Positions 1 through 6,703 of a stretch of DNA of 6,938 nucleotides are shown piece by piece. The translations under genes were made by a program, and so were the position numbers. Location: the NCBI GenBank assembly GCA_023260355.1, contig JALQVJ010000282.1:1-6938 (forward strand), read 5' to 3'. The notes beneath the pieces were generated by a model. It made no database searches. It was not told the DNA's origin and was given only the letters and a program-made list of their open reading frames with translations. Source of the DNA: Burkholderiaceae bacterium. GTDB lineage: Bacteria; Pseudomonadota; Gammaproteobacteria; Burkholderiales; Burkholderiaceae_C. The stretch's first letter is position 1; each line of letters opens with the position of its first letter.

Positions 1-132
1 CCGGAGGAGATCTTCATGCTCATCCGCGTCGTCGCGCTGATGAGAGGCATGCTCATCTCGCTCAACGCCCTGGACGTCCACGCGCGGATGATTTGGCGCC
101 CGTACGCCATGGCGGCGCTGCGCGCCGCCGGC
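1..132 (+). CDS. C-terminal fragment of an ABC1/AarF-like atypical kinase (partial, 5' end outside window)
   Basis: Frame 1 reads PEEIFMLIRVVALMRGM, then LISLNALDVHAR and MIWRPYAMAAL. The pattern 'R-x-x-x-L-x-RG ... WRPYA-x-x-AL' resembles the C-terminal end of ABC1/AarF/ADCK-type protein-kinase-like proteins, which act in quinone or lipid metabolism. Coding evidence is independent of that match: 38 of the first 40 codons end in G or C (about 95%), and G+C over bases 1-120 is about 65%. From base 133 the same frame changes sharply to codons ending in T or A and meets TAA at 169-171, where it is reading antisense through yeeE. The kinase domain itself would lie upstream and is not visible. The composition differs from every other gene here, suggesting another genome or a transferred piece. 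The strand and coding status are fairly secure; the family name is tentative. Confidence 0.45.
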
Positions 133-135
133 GAT
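115..135. other. Chimeric junction between unrelated sequences
   Basis: Two coding signals on opposite strands meet here. To the right, the minus-strand YeeE frame is family-like through the segment LALAGIIAGG (ending at base 124). To the left the same frame becomes a polar, His/Arg/Asp-rich string with no membrane character. The plus-strand kinase-like frame has GC-ending codons up to base 132 and loses them immediately after. The breakpoint cannot be placed more exactly because the sequence around it is a GC-rich run (gcgctgcgcgccgccggc) compatible with both sides. An assembly or cloning chimera is the simplest explanation; a genuine rearrangement is possible. Confidence 0.6.
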
Positions 136-1188
136 GATGCCAGCCAATGCCAAGAAACTGGTGATGCTTAAGGTGCTCGCGCCTGAGAGACCCTGGCCAA
201 CCGTGCAGCCCATGGCGGTCACGCCGCCAAAGCCCATCAATACGGCGCCGCCAAGGTGCAATGCTGTGTCCTGAGTGCTGCTGAATCCTTCCCAGCGGAA
301 GGTGTGGGCGCGCCAGTTCTCGATCAGAGATCCAATCACCACACCAGCCACGCTGACGATTGCAATCGTGAGGTGGTTGGACTGGTCGCTGAACAAGATC
401 AGCCAGTGCAACGTGTAGGCCATCGGCGCTGTGAACGTGAGGGCTTCCATCTGCTGGCTGTTGGTTGCAAGAAACGCAGGCTCAAGTGTTTGAGGGTGCT
501 CTTGCACATACCCCATGTGACCGCTGACGTACCACATGGCCGCAACACTCAGCCCAACCGCAAGCGCGCTCCACCCCCAAGCGGATTGGCGAAACTCAGG
601 TGACTTCAATGCCCATACCCAGGCCAACACAAACAACGCGGCCGCAAGGCAAAACCCCGCCCATTCAGGACTCACGCCGATCCAATCAGCCAAGTGGAGC
701 GGAATCAAGCTGGTGGAGAGGTCAAAGCTGACGCGATCCAAGGTCTCAGTGCGCAAGACAGCCGTGATCCCGCGCAGGGTCGCATAGGCGGTCACACCCA
801 TCACCACGAACACAACCAGAGACTTCAGGCTTCCGCCGCCAATCCTGACCAGCGTCTTGCTGCCACAACCCGAGGCGAGCACCATGCCAAAGCCAAATGA
901 AAACCCACCCACAAGCGCACTGCCAACGATGATGCGCCCAGAGGCGTAGATGCTGTCGGTCACCTTCAGCAACCCAAGGGCATCCATTCCCCACAAAGCA
1001 AATGATGCTGTCACCACCGATAGCAGCCACATTTTGGCTCTCGAAGAGTCGCCCACATTGATCACATCACTGATGGCACCCATGGTGCAGAAGTGGCTGC
1101 GTTGGACGATCCACCCGAAGAAAACAGCGACTAAAAAAGCCGCCCACAACACTTGGTTTTGTAGGGCGGCCAGTTCATTTAATTCCAT
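124..1188 (-). CDS. YeeE/YedE-family membrane protein, probable thiosulfate/sulfur-compound transporter (C-terminus cut by junction)
   Basis: A polytopic inner-membrane protein of the YeeE/YedE (DUF395) family, whose characterised members import thiosulfate. About 355 residues are family-like. Three short motifs each carry a cysteine, as in the transporter family: QRSHFC (Cys34), LASGCG (Cys108) and MGCTVGQG (Cys328). The first two fall in the N-terminal half and the third in the C-terminal half. Many hydrophobic, Gly-rich segments lie between them. ATG at 1188 is the only reasonable start, because an in-frame TGA sits three codons upstream; the ribosome site is weak (ggaatgag). Compared with E. 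coli YeeE (about 350 residues), perhaps 20-25 C-terminal residues are missing. The frame stays open to base 1, but residues after 355 look like non-coding antisense. It follows cpoB by 49 nt on the same strand, so co-transcription is possible. The substrate is inferred from the family only. Confidence 0.85.
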
Positions 1189-1210
1189 GACGGCTCATTC
1201 CATCGCGAAC

Positions 1211-1224
1211 ATGCGCATGCGCAT
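1211..1224. repeat. 14-bp perfect palindrome in the cpoB-yeeE gap
   Basis: The sequence atgcgcatgcgcat equals its own reverse complement and occupies much of the 49-nt gap between the cpoB stop and the yeeE start. No T-run follows it in the direction of transcription, so it does not look like an intrinsic terminator. It could be an operator half-site pair, or chance, since the motif is built from repeats of GCGCAT. Confidence 0.45.
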
Positions 1225-1237
1225 AGGTTAAAAAGGT

Positions 1238-2014
1238 TCAACGCAAAATTTGCAGGCGCTGCTGGGCAGTTTGGGCCGCCTCGGTGTTGGGCGCCGAGTT
1301 GACCAATTCGCTCAGGGTGGCTTGGGCACCAGCCCGGTCTTTCAACTCAAGCTGGCAATTGGCCAAGGCCAATTTCGACTCTGGCACCCGCGTGTGCTGC
1401 GGGAACTCATTGATCAAGGACTTAAACGTATCCAGCGCCTTGGTGAACGACTGTGACGCATATTGGGCATTGCCAAGCCAGAACAAGGCGCTTGGGCGAT
1501 AGCCAGTGGTGGGATAGGCCCTCAAAAACGCGTCCAACTTGACCTCTGCCAACGCGTAGTCACCCGAGCGCAGCACAGAAATTGCATCGTCATAGGCTGC
1601 TCGCTCCATCGGCTGCACGATGATTTCCACATTGTCTACATTCAACGTCACAGGCTCGAGCTTGCTCATGCGAGCAGACAAATCGCCGTTCATCTTGTCG
1701 AGCCGCTCTGTCATCGCCGTCAAGGATCTGACCAACTCTTCGTTTTGGCCACGCAACTGCGCCAGCTCGCGCCGCAGAGCATCGTTTTGACTCGCCAGTT
1801 CAAGAAGCCCTGCACCAGTGGCCGACTGTTTGGTCAGCAACTGCAACGCGGCTTGGTTGGCGGAGACACGCTCGCGCAGCTCAATGATGGCGCGGCGCGC
1901 TTCCGCGTCCTCAAACAGAGCCGCCTGCGCAGCTCCAGTGAAGGCCGCACACCCAACCGCACACACGACTATTGAACGCGTCACACGACCCATGACTGTC
2001 TTGCTCTTCAACAT
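1238..2014 (-). CDS. cpoB: Cell division coordinator CpoB (YbgF), Tol-Pal associated TPR protein
   Basis: A periplasmic protein that, in E. coli, links the Tol-Pal machine to peptidoglycan synthesis at the septum. It has 258 residues. A Sec signal peptide covers residues 1-31, with cleavage likely after AAQA. An extended coiled coil follows at about 35-118 (heptad-like RRAIIELRERVSANQAAL, then LRRELAQLRGQNEEL), the trimerisation region. From about 138 to the end there are three TPR-like repeats, with SALFWLGNAQYASQSFTKAL and the recurring 'A..F..LI..FP' pattern, as in the YbgF C-terminal domain. ATG at 2014 is supported by AGGA nine bases upstream; an alternative Met at residue 8 would shorten the signal's charged region. 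It starts 15 nt after the pal stop, so the two genes are clearly in one operon. Length and layout are normal for the family. Confidence 0.93.
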   Translation of the reverse strand: MLKSKTVMGRVTRSIVVCAVGCAAFTGAAQAALFEDAEARRAIIELRERVSANQAALQLLTKQSATGAGLLELASQNDALRRELAQLRGQNEELVRSLTAMTERLDKMNGDLSARMSKLEPVTLNVDNVEIIVQPMERAAYDDAISVLRSGDYALAEVKLDAFLRAYPTTGYRPSALFWLGNAQYASQSFTKALDTFKSLINEFPQHTRVPESKLALANCQLELKDRAGAQATLSELVNSAPNTEAAQTAQQRLQILR

Positions 2015-2023
2015 TGGCGAAAA

Positions 2024-2027
2024 TCCT
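2024..2027 (-). promoter_or_regulatory. Ribosome binding site of cpoB
   Basis: AGGA on the minus strand lies nine bases before the ATG at 2014, inside the 15-nt gap after the pal TAA. It supports that start over the Met seven codons downstream. Confidence 0.6.
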
Positions 2028-2029
2028 GC

Positions 2030-2608
2030 TTAACGGTAGCTGATTTCAACACGGCGATTCAGTGCTCTCGATTGCGCATCCCCGCCCAAACTGGCAGGCT
2101 TCTCCTCGCCATAGCTGACCGCTTCGATTTGGTTGTCATTGGCACCCAAGAGCGTCAGTGCGCGCCGAACAGCTTCAGCACGCTGCTGGCCCAACGCCAC
2201 GTTGTACTCCCTACTGCCCAACTCATCGGTGTGTCCCGCCAATGAAACGCGCAGCTGGCCGTTGCTGGCCAACGCCTGGGCATGCTGTGCAATCAAGTTC
2301 GCATACTCTTCTTTGAGCACGTAACTGTCGAAATCGAAATAAATCACCTTGCCAAGACTGGATGCCTCGTCTGCTTTGCTCTTTTCTGCATTCAGATCAA
2401 CCGTGTTGATGGCATTTTGACTCGCTGTGCCACTGTCGGTTTTGGAGGATTGAGCCCCTGTGCTGCTTGAGCTTGCCGTTGAGTTCGCCGCGCCAGTAGC
2501 ACCTGCACCGCCACTTTCGGTCAAATCGATGCTGCTACAGGCCACCAAAGAAGCCAGCAGTGCGCCGGTCAATGACGTTTTGAGCGCAGTTTTCAAGTTG
2601 AATTTCAT
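2030..2608 (-). CDS. pal: Peptidoglycan-associated lipoprotein Pal
   Basis: An outer-membrane lipoprotein that binds peptidoglycan and TolB, and holds the outer membrane to the cell wall during division. It has 192 residues from ATG 2608. The lipoprotein signal ends in lipobox L21-V22-A23-C24. Ser rather than Asp follows the Cys, consistent with Lol sorting to the outer membrane. Residues 25-64 are a flexible Gly/Ala/Ser/Thr linker. An OmpA-like domain spans about 85-192, with IYFDFDSYVL, the diaminopimelate-binding motif GHTDELGSREYN (125-136), LGQQRAEAVRRAL and NRRVEISY at the end. The frame extends four codons further to a TTG, but that TTG overlaps the GGAG ribosome site, so ATG 2608 is preferred. 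Pal begins 43 nt after tolB, within the tolB-pal-cpoB unit. Confidence 0.96.
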   Translation of the reverse strand: MKFNLKTALKTSLTGALLASLVACSSIDLTESGGAGATGAANSTASSSSTGAQSSKTDSGTASQNAINTVDLNAEKSKADEASSLGKVIYFDFDSYVLKEEYANLIAQHAQALASNGQLRVSLAGHTDELGSREYNVALGQQRAEAVRRALTLLGANDNQIEAVSYGEEKPASLGGDAQSRALNRRVEISYR

Positions 2609-2614
2609 GTGTGT

Positions 2615-2618
2615 CTCC
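2615..2618 (-). promoter_or_regulatory. Ribosome binding site of pal
   Basis: GGAG on the minus strand, six bases (ACACAC) before the ATG at 2608. It is the best ribosome site in the window. It fixes the start at 2608 and rules out the in-frame TTG at 2620, which would place the site inside the coding region. Confidence 0.7.
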
Positions 2619-2651
2619 AATCTATGATTTGTGGGTTTTATTGAGCGTCAC

Positions 2652-3977
2652 TCACTGGCGGAACGGGCCCCATGCAGGCTCCCGGATATCTCCAACCGAG
2701 CCAGCCAATCGAGAACGAATTCGACCATCCACGGTGGTGGTCATCAGCGCCTCTTGGCCCTCGATGCGTGTGGCGTACATGATCATGCGACCGTTGGCGG
2801 CAAAACTTGGGCTCTCGTCGGCGGACGTGCGCGTCAACACCCGCACTACACCTGTGTCGAGATCCAAAGCGTGCAACCTGAACGCACCACCCTCGACGCG
2901 CGAGACGTAAACAAGCGTCTTGCCGTCCGGGCTGATGTCTGGCGACACGTTGTAATTGCCGGTGAATGTGACCCGTTTGGGCGCACCGCCCAATGCCGAC
3001 ATCCGATAAATTTGCGGCGAACCGCCTCGGTCGCTCACAAAGTACAAAAACTGGCCATCCTTCGACCATACAGGTTCGGTATCGATGCTGACTGAGTCCG
3101 TCAAACGCTCAGGCTTATTGGTCGCGAGATCCACGCTGTAGATTTGTGAATGTCCCGCCAAGGTCAAAGTCGCGACCAACCGCTTGCCATCAGGGGACCA
3201 CGCTGGCGCTGAGTTCGAGCCCTTGAAGTTGGCAACCATCTGTCGCTCACCCGTGGCAATCGCATGCACATAAATGACGGGCTTTTTCGATTCAAACGAC
3301 ACGTAAGCCAGTTGCGTGCCATTGGGCGACCACGTCGGCGAAATGATCGGTTCTGGACTGGACAGCGCAACCTGTGCATTCTGTCCATCTGCATCGGCAA
3401 CCCAAAGAGAAAAACGCTTGCGCGCTTGCGTGACGTATGCGATTCGGGTCGAAAACACACCGGCATCCCCCGTGAGCTTTTCGTAGACTGAATCAGCAAC
3501 CTTGTGTGCGGCGAGCCGGATATCGCGTTCTGCAACCGGGAAACTGACGCCACCCAGATCTTCGGCCTTGACGACGTCCCATAGTCGGTAGCGGACATCC
3601 CAACGCCCGTCGGGCAGGCGATTGACGCTCCCAGTAACCAAAGCGTCCACGCCAAGGGCGCGCCACGGCATCAGGTCTGGGCGGGTGTTTTCGTTCAATA
3701 CCTCGCCGTTGACGACCACATGGCGAAACAAACCGCTTCGCTCGAGATCCGCGATCACAATTTGATCGACGGCAGCAGGAGCGCCTTCACGGCCCTGGAA
3801 CGATGCGACCGTGAACGGGCGCTGCGTCAGGCCAACGCCCCTGACATCGACTTGGAATTGGGCGAATGCGGGTGCACTGAATCCGCCCGCACCGATCGCC
3901 GCAACTGCGCCAACCAACTTGCGGCGGCTCAACTGAGGGGGATTGGCCAACGGAAGCGTGTCAGTAAAAAGTTCCAT
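2652..3977 (-). CDS. tolB: Tol-Pal system beta-propeller protein TolB
   Basis: A periplasmic protein that shuttles between Pal and the inner-membrane TolQRA complex, helping constrict the outer membrane at division. It has 441 residues. An N-terminal alpha/beta domain follows the leader (AQFQVDVRGVGLTQRPF, then IVIADLERSGLFRHV, then LVTGSVNRLPDGRWDVRYRL), typical of the TolB N-domain. The C-terminal half carries propeller blades marked by WSPNGTQLAYVS, WSPDGKRLVATL, WSKDGQFLYFVSD, ISPDGKTLVYVS and FAANGRMIMYAT. It ends in EPAWGPFRQ. The leader is unusual: an extended n-region precedes S17-R18-R19-K20-L21, and likely cleavage is after APAFA (residue 39), so export may be through Tat rather than Sec. 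ATG 3977 has no clear ribosome site; the nearest purine run is ggaaatag, rather distant. It is the first gene of the tolB-pal-cpoB unit. Confidence 0.96.
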   Translation of the reverse strand: MELFTDTLPLANPPQLSRRKLVGAVAAIGAGGFSAPAFAQFQVDVRGVGLTQRPFTVASFQGREGAPAAVDQIVIADLERSGLFRHVVVNGEVLNENTRPDLMPWRALGVDALVTGSVNRLPDGRWDVRYRLWDVVKAEDLGGVSFPVAERDIRLAAHKVADSVYEKLTGDAGVFSTRIAYVTQARKRFSLWVADADGQNAQVALSSPEPIISPTWSPNGTQLAYVSFESKKPVIYVHAIATGERQMVANFKGSNSAPAWSPDGKRLVATLTLAGHSQIYSVDLATNKPERLTDSVSIDTEPVWSKDGQFLYFVSDRGGSPQIYRMSALGGAPKRVTFTGNYNVSPDISPDGKTLVYVSRVEGGAFRLHALDLDTGVVRVLTRTSADESPSFAANGRMIMYATRIEGQEALMTTTVDGRIRSRLAGSVGDIREPAWGPFRQ

Positions 3978-4009
3978 ATTCAGATGCTATTTCCGGTGGT
4001 GTCACATGC

Positions 4010-4031
4010 CTGCGTCTCGCGGTCGACGCAG
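4010..4031. repeat. Short inverted repeat upstream of tolB
   Basis: Arms ctgcgtc (4010-4016) and gacgcag (4025-4031) form a perfect 7-bp stem with an 8-nt loop, in the 128-nt gap between rng and tolB. No T-run follows on the minus strand, so it is unlikely to be an intrinsic terminator. In a tolB transcript starting upstream it would be a leader hairpin about 33 nt before the start codon. Function unknown. Confidence 0.4.
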
Positions 4032-4042
4032 CGCCAAAATAG

Positions 4043-4048
4043 ATCATA
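4043..4048 (-). promoter_or_regulatory. Possible -10 element for tolB-pal-cpoB
   Basis: On the minus strand TATGAT, one mismatch from TATAAT, lies 65 nt before the tolB ATG, in the only sizeable gap between genes in the window. No convincing -35 box sits 16-18 bases upstream. A promoter in this gap is plausible from spacing, but this particular hexamer is a weak call. Confidence 0.2.
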
Positions 4049-4105
4049 ACGAACCTGAAAGCACCAAGGTTGTCAGATTCGTGAATTTCAATGCTGTAGG
4101 GGCGG

Positions 4106-5563
4106 TTAACGCAAGACAATATCGTACTGTTCAGTCGAAAGTACATGGTCTGCGTGCAACGCAATGGGCTTGCCGATGAAGGCACTCAAGCCGGCCAAAT
4201 GTCGGCTCTCTTCATCCAAGAACATCTCGATCACCCTCGGATGAGCAATGACTCTGAACTCAGCGGGATTGAAACTGCGCGCCTCAGTCAGTATTTCTCT
4301 GAGGATGTCGTAACAGACCGTGCGCGGTGTTTTGACAAGGCCCCGCCCTTGACACACGTCACAAGTCTCGCTGAGCGCTTGTGCCAACGACTCTCGATCG
4401 CGCTTGCGCGTCATCTCAAGCAAACCCAAAGGCGAAAAATCGCCCACCTGTGTCTTCACACGGTCTCTGGCCAATTGCTTGCGCAACGCTGCGTGGACTG
4501 CTTCGCGGTGGGCCTCACTCACCATGTCGATAAAGTCAATCACGACGATACCCCCCAGATTTCTCAATCGCAGTTGCCTTGCGATCGCGTGAGCCGCTTC
4601 CAGGTTCGTTTTGAATATCGTCTCATCAAAATTCCGAGTGCCGACAAATCCGCCTGTGTTCACGTCGATCGACGTCAATGCTTCGGTTTGGTCGATCACC
4701 AAATAGCCTCCCGACTTCAAGTCGACCTTGCGTTGCAGTGCCTTGAGGATCTCGGCATCCACTTGGTGCAGGTCAAACACGGTGCGCTCGCCCGTGTGTA
4801 ACTCGATGCGATCCAGCAGCGCTGGCATGTACTGCGCTGCAAATGTCTGTAAAGCGTTCAGCTGCTCCCTGGAGTCCACCCTGATGCGCTCGGTTTGTTC
4901 GGATGCCAAGTCTCGAAGAACGCGCTGCAGCAAGGTCAAGTCAGCATGCAGCAACTGCCCTGCCCCCTTGGTTTGTGCGCCATGCAAGATCTCCGCCCAT
5001 GTGCGCTGCAGATAGCCAATGTCTCTGGCCCATTCCGCGTCGCTGGCGTCTTCTGCATTGGTTCGCAAAATAAACCCACCTGGGTCGTCCTTGGCGAGCG
5101 TGCTCAAGCGGTCTCGCAAAGCTTCTCGCTGTTGCACTGGGATCTTTTGCGAAATACCGATGTGCTTTTCCTTGGGCAAGTACACCAAAAATCGCCCGGC
5201 AATGCTGACCTGCGCTGTCAACCGCGCCCCCTTGGTGCCCAGCGGGTCTTTCAGGACTTGCACAACCAAGCGTTGGCCCTCGTGCAACTGCCGCTCGATC
5301 GGCACAGGCGCATGGGCTGGATCATCGCGGACCCCGCGTGGCAACAGGTCTGCCACGTGCAAAAAACCCGTCCGCTCCAAACCGATGTCGATGAAGGCCG
5401 ATTGCATACCCGGTAGCACGCGGGTGACCTTGCCCAAATAGACATTGCCAACCAGCCCACGCTCCAGCGCCCGCTCGATCAGCACCTCCTGAACAGCACC
5501 CTGTTCAATGAGTGCGACTCGAGTTTCCTGAGGAGACCAGTTGATCAAAATTTCTTGTTGCAT
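4106..5563 (-). CDS. rng: Ribonuclease G
   Basis: An endoribonuclease of the RNase E/G family that matures the 5' end of 16S rRNA and degrades some mRNAs. It has 485 residues, the usual RNase G length, with no long RNase E-type C-terminal scaffold. An S1 RNA-binding domain spans about 37-125 (GLVGNVYLGKVTRVLPGMQSAFIDIG, residues 36-61, shown here in part as GNVYLGKVTRVLPGM). The catalytic core has the metal-binding aspartates in SIDVNTGGFVG (Asp300) and VIDFIDM (Asp343). The zinc-link pair is in CDVCQGRG (Cys401, Cys404). Start ATG 5563 begins MQQEILINWSPQETRVAL, the family's normal N-terminus. The frame is open 73 codons further upstream, but that stretch is an alternative reading of maf. 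Start lies 10 nt after the maf stop with no strong ribosome site, suggesting translational coupling. Confidence 0.95.
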   Translation of the reverse strand: MQQEILINWSPQETRVALIEQGAVQEVLIERALERGLVGNVYLGKVTRVLPGMQSAFIDIGLERTGFLHVADLLPRGVRDDPAHAPVPIERQLHEGQRLVVQVLKDPLGTKGARLTAQVSIAGRFLVYLPKEKHIGISQKIPVQQREALRDRLSTLAKDDPGGFILRTNAEDASDAEWARDIGYLQRTWAEILHGAQTKGAGQLLHADLTLLQRVLRDLASEQTERIRVDSREQLNALQTFAAQYMPALLDRIELHTGERTVFDLHQVDAEILKALQRKVDLKSGGYLVIDQTEALTSIDVNTGGFVGTRNFDETIFKTNLEAAHAIARQLRLRNLGGIVVIDFIDMVSEAHREAVHAALRKQLARDRVKTQVGDFSPLGLLEMTRKRDRESLAQALSETCDVCQGRGLVKTPRTVCYDILREILTEARSFNPAEFRVIAHPRVIEMFLDEESRHLAGLSAFIGKPIALHADHVLSTEQYDIVLR

Positions 5564-5573
5564 GACAACTGAC

Positions 5574-6203
5574 TCACTTTCCTCGGAGGGCCATGCGACA
5601 GCCCGCGCGATCCAACAGCAGCGCCGTCTCATATGCAGGGAGCCCCATGATGCCGGAATAGCTGCCTTTGATTTGCGAAATCCACAAACTCGCCAAGCCT
5701 TGAATGCCATACGCGCCAGCCTTGCCCATGGGCTCGCCGGTTGCGACATAGGCATTGATTTGGCGGGCACTGAGCGGCGCAAACGTGACCTTCGAGTGGC
5801 TCACCAATACCTCCGACTCATGGCCCCAAGCGAGCGCAACAGCCGTGTAAACATCATGCGAACACCCACTCAAGCGCGCCAGCATCTCTGAGGCATGCCT
5901 CTTTGATTGGGGCTTGCCCAAAATATCGCGTCCAAGCGCGACAGTCGTATCTGCACAAAGAACCGGTGCCTCGACCAAGCCGCGAGAAAGCCTGCGACGC
6001 ATCGCCGCTTCCAACTTCAGCTGAGTCACTCGCCGCACGTAGACGCGAGGAGACTCATTGGGTCGCGCGACCTCCAGGGCCTCGGCGTCCTCATTTCCGT
6101 CCGCCAGCAGCAAGTCAAATGCAACCCCCCAACTGCGCAGCAGCTCTTGTCTGCGCGGGCTTTGTGAGGCGAGGTAGATGCGGTCGCAACCTTGGCGTGC
6201 CAT
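5574..6203 (-). CDS. maf: Maf-family nucleoside triphosphate pyrophosphatase (dTTP/UTPase type)
   Basis: A cytoplasmic enzyme that hydrolyses dTTP, UTP or modified nucleotides to monophosphates, a house-cleaning role also linked to septum formation. It has 209 residues. The family signature LASQSPRRQELL is at 11-22. Catalytic Asp85 lies in the ADTTVALG motif, followed by GKP and LSGCSHDVYTAVAL. The C-terminal block GEPMGKAGAYGIQGLASLW, then IKGSYSGIMGLPAYET, resembles the YhdE-type dTTP/UTP pyrophosphatases more than the 7-methyl-GTP branch. Start ATG 6203 comes two bases after the rlmH TAG, so the genes are tightly coupled. A further in-frame TTG at 6245 lies inside rlmH and adds residues with no family match. 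Substrate assignment is by family resemblance. Confidence 0.93.
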   Translation of the reverse strand: MARQGCDRIYLASQSPRRQELLRSWGVAFDLLLADGNEDAEALEVARPNESPRVYVRRVTQLKLEAAMRRRLSRGLVEAPVLCADTTVALGRDILGKPQSKRHASEMLARLSGCSHDVYTAVALAWGHESEVLVSHSKVTFAPLSARQINAYVATGEPMGKAGAYGIQGLASLWISQIKGSYSGIMGLPAYETALLLDRAGCRMALRGK

Positions 6204-6205
6204 GG

Positions 6206-6676
6206 CTATTCGCGGTGATAAGGGTGATTCGCGTTCACCGACCAAGCCCGATAAAGCTGCTCAACCAACAGCACCCGGGCCATGGCATGCGGCAGCGTCA
6301 AATGTGACAGTCTGATCTGTTGCTGCGCAGAGGCCTTGAGCCCATCATCCAAGCCATCGGGACCGCCGATCAAGAGGACCACATCGTTCGCGGCCAGTTG
6401 CCAATCCTGAAGTTGCTGTGCCAACTCCTTTGTCGTGACAGCTTTGCCCCGCTCATCCAGGGCGACCACATGCGCGCCGCGAGGGATCAAGCCCTCAATG
6501 CGCTCGCGCTCCACCAACATCGCGCTTTGCGCGTCCGCCTGAGATGCCCGGTGTGCGACCTTCACAGTCCTTACTTCAAACTTCAACTCGGGCGGAAAGC
6601 GCTTGGCGTAATCATCCACGGCGACTTGCGCCCACTGGGGCATTTTTTGCCCCACCGCGATCACGATCAAGCGCAT
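6206..6676 (-). CDS. rlmH: 23S rRNA (pseudouridine(1915)-N(3))-methyltransferase RlmH
   Basis: A SPOUT-class methyltransferase that methylates pseudouridine 1915 in helix 69 of 23S rRNA on assembled 70S ribosomes, using S-adenosylmethionine. It has 156 residues, the standard length for a protein that is almost entirely one knotted domain. Visible motifs are the N-terminus [22 protein letters not shown] (72-78), the cofactor loop LIGGPDG (102-108), [23 protein letters not shown] (in part [15 protein letters not shown]) and the diagnostic C-terminus HPYHRE (151-156). ATG 6676 follows the stop of the repeat-tailed upstream gene by 27 nt, with a GGGG run about eight bases before it. The rsfS-rlmH-maf-rng order matches other Burkholderiales. 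Confidence 0.97.
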   Translation of the reverse strand: MRLIVIAVGQKMPQWAQVAVDDYAKRFPPELKFEVRTVKVAHRASQADAQSAMLVERERIEGLIPRGAHVVALDERGKAVTTKELAQQLQDWQLAANDVVLLIGGPDGLDDGLKASAQQQIRLSHLTLPHAMARVLLVEQLYRAWSVNANHPYHRE

Positions 6677-6703
6677 GGCAGCAGCCCCGTGTCGCGCTGC
6701 GCC

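Noticed and set aside
746..1030. 94-residue minus-strand frame within yeeE
   Set aside because: It is an out-of-frame reading of yeeE, rich in Trp, Cys and His, without the membrane pattern seen in the true frame.
1211..1224. Intrinsic terminator after cpoB
   Set aside because: The palindrome is not followed by a T-run on the minus strand; the only T-run lies upstream of it.
1463..1975. 170-residue plus-strand open frame
   Set aside because: It is antisense to cpoB and shows no family features; cpoB has clear signal, coiled-coil and TPR regions.
4145..4801. 218-residue plus-strand open frame
   Set aside because: It is antisense to the conserved RNase G core, with no recognisable domain; the minus strand fully explains this region.
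5564..5782. 73-codon N-terminal extension of ribonuclease G
   Set aside because: It overlaps maf in another frame and has no RNase G family character. ATG 5563 gives the standard N-terminus MQQEILIN.
6204..6245. 14-codon extension of Maf starting at a TTG
   Set aside because: It lies inside the end of rlmH, uses TTG, and ATG 6203 directly precedes the family signature at the normal distance.
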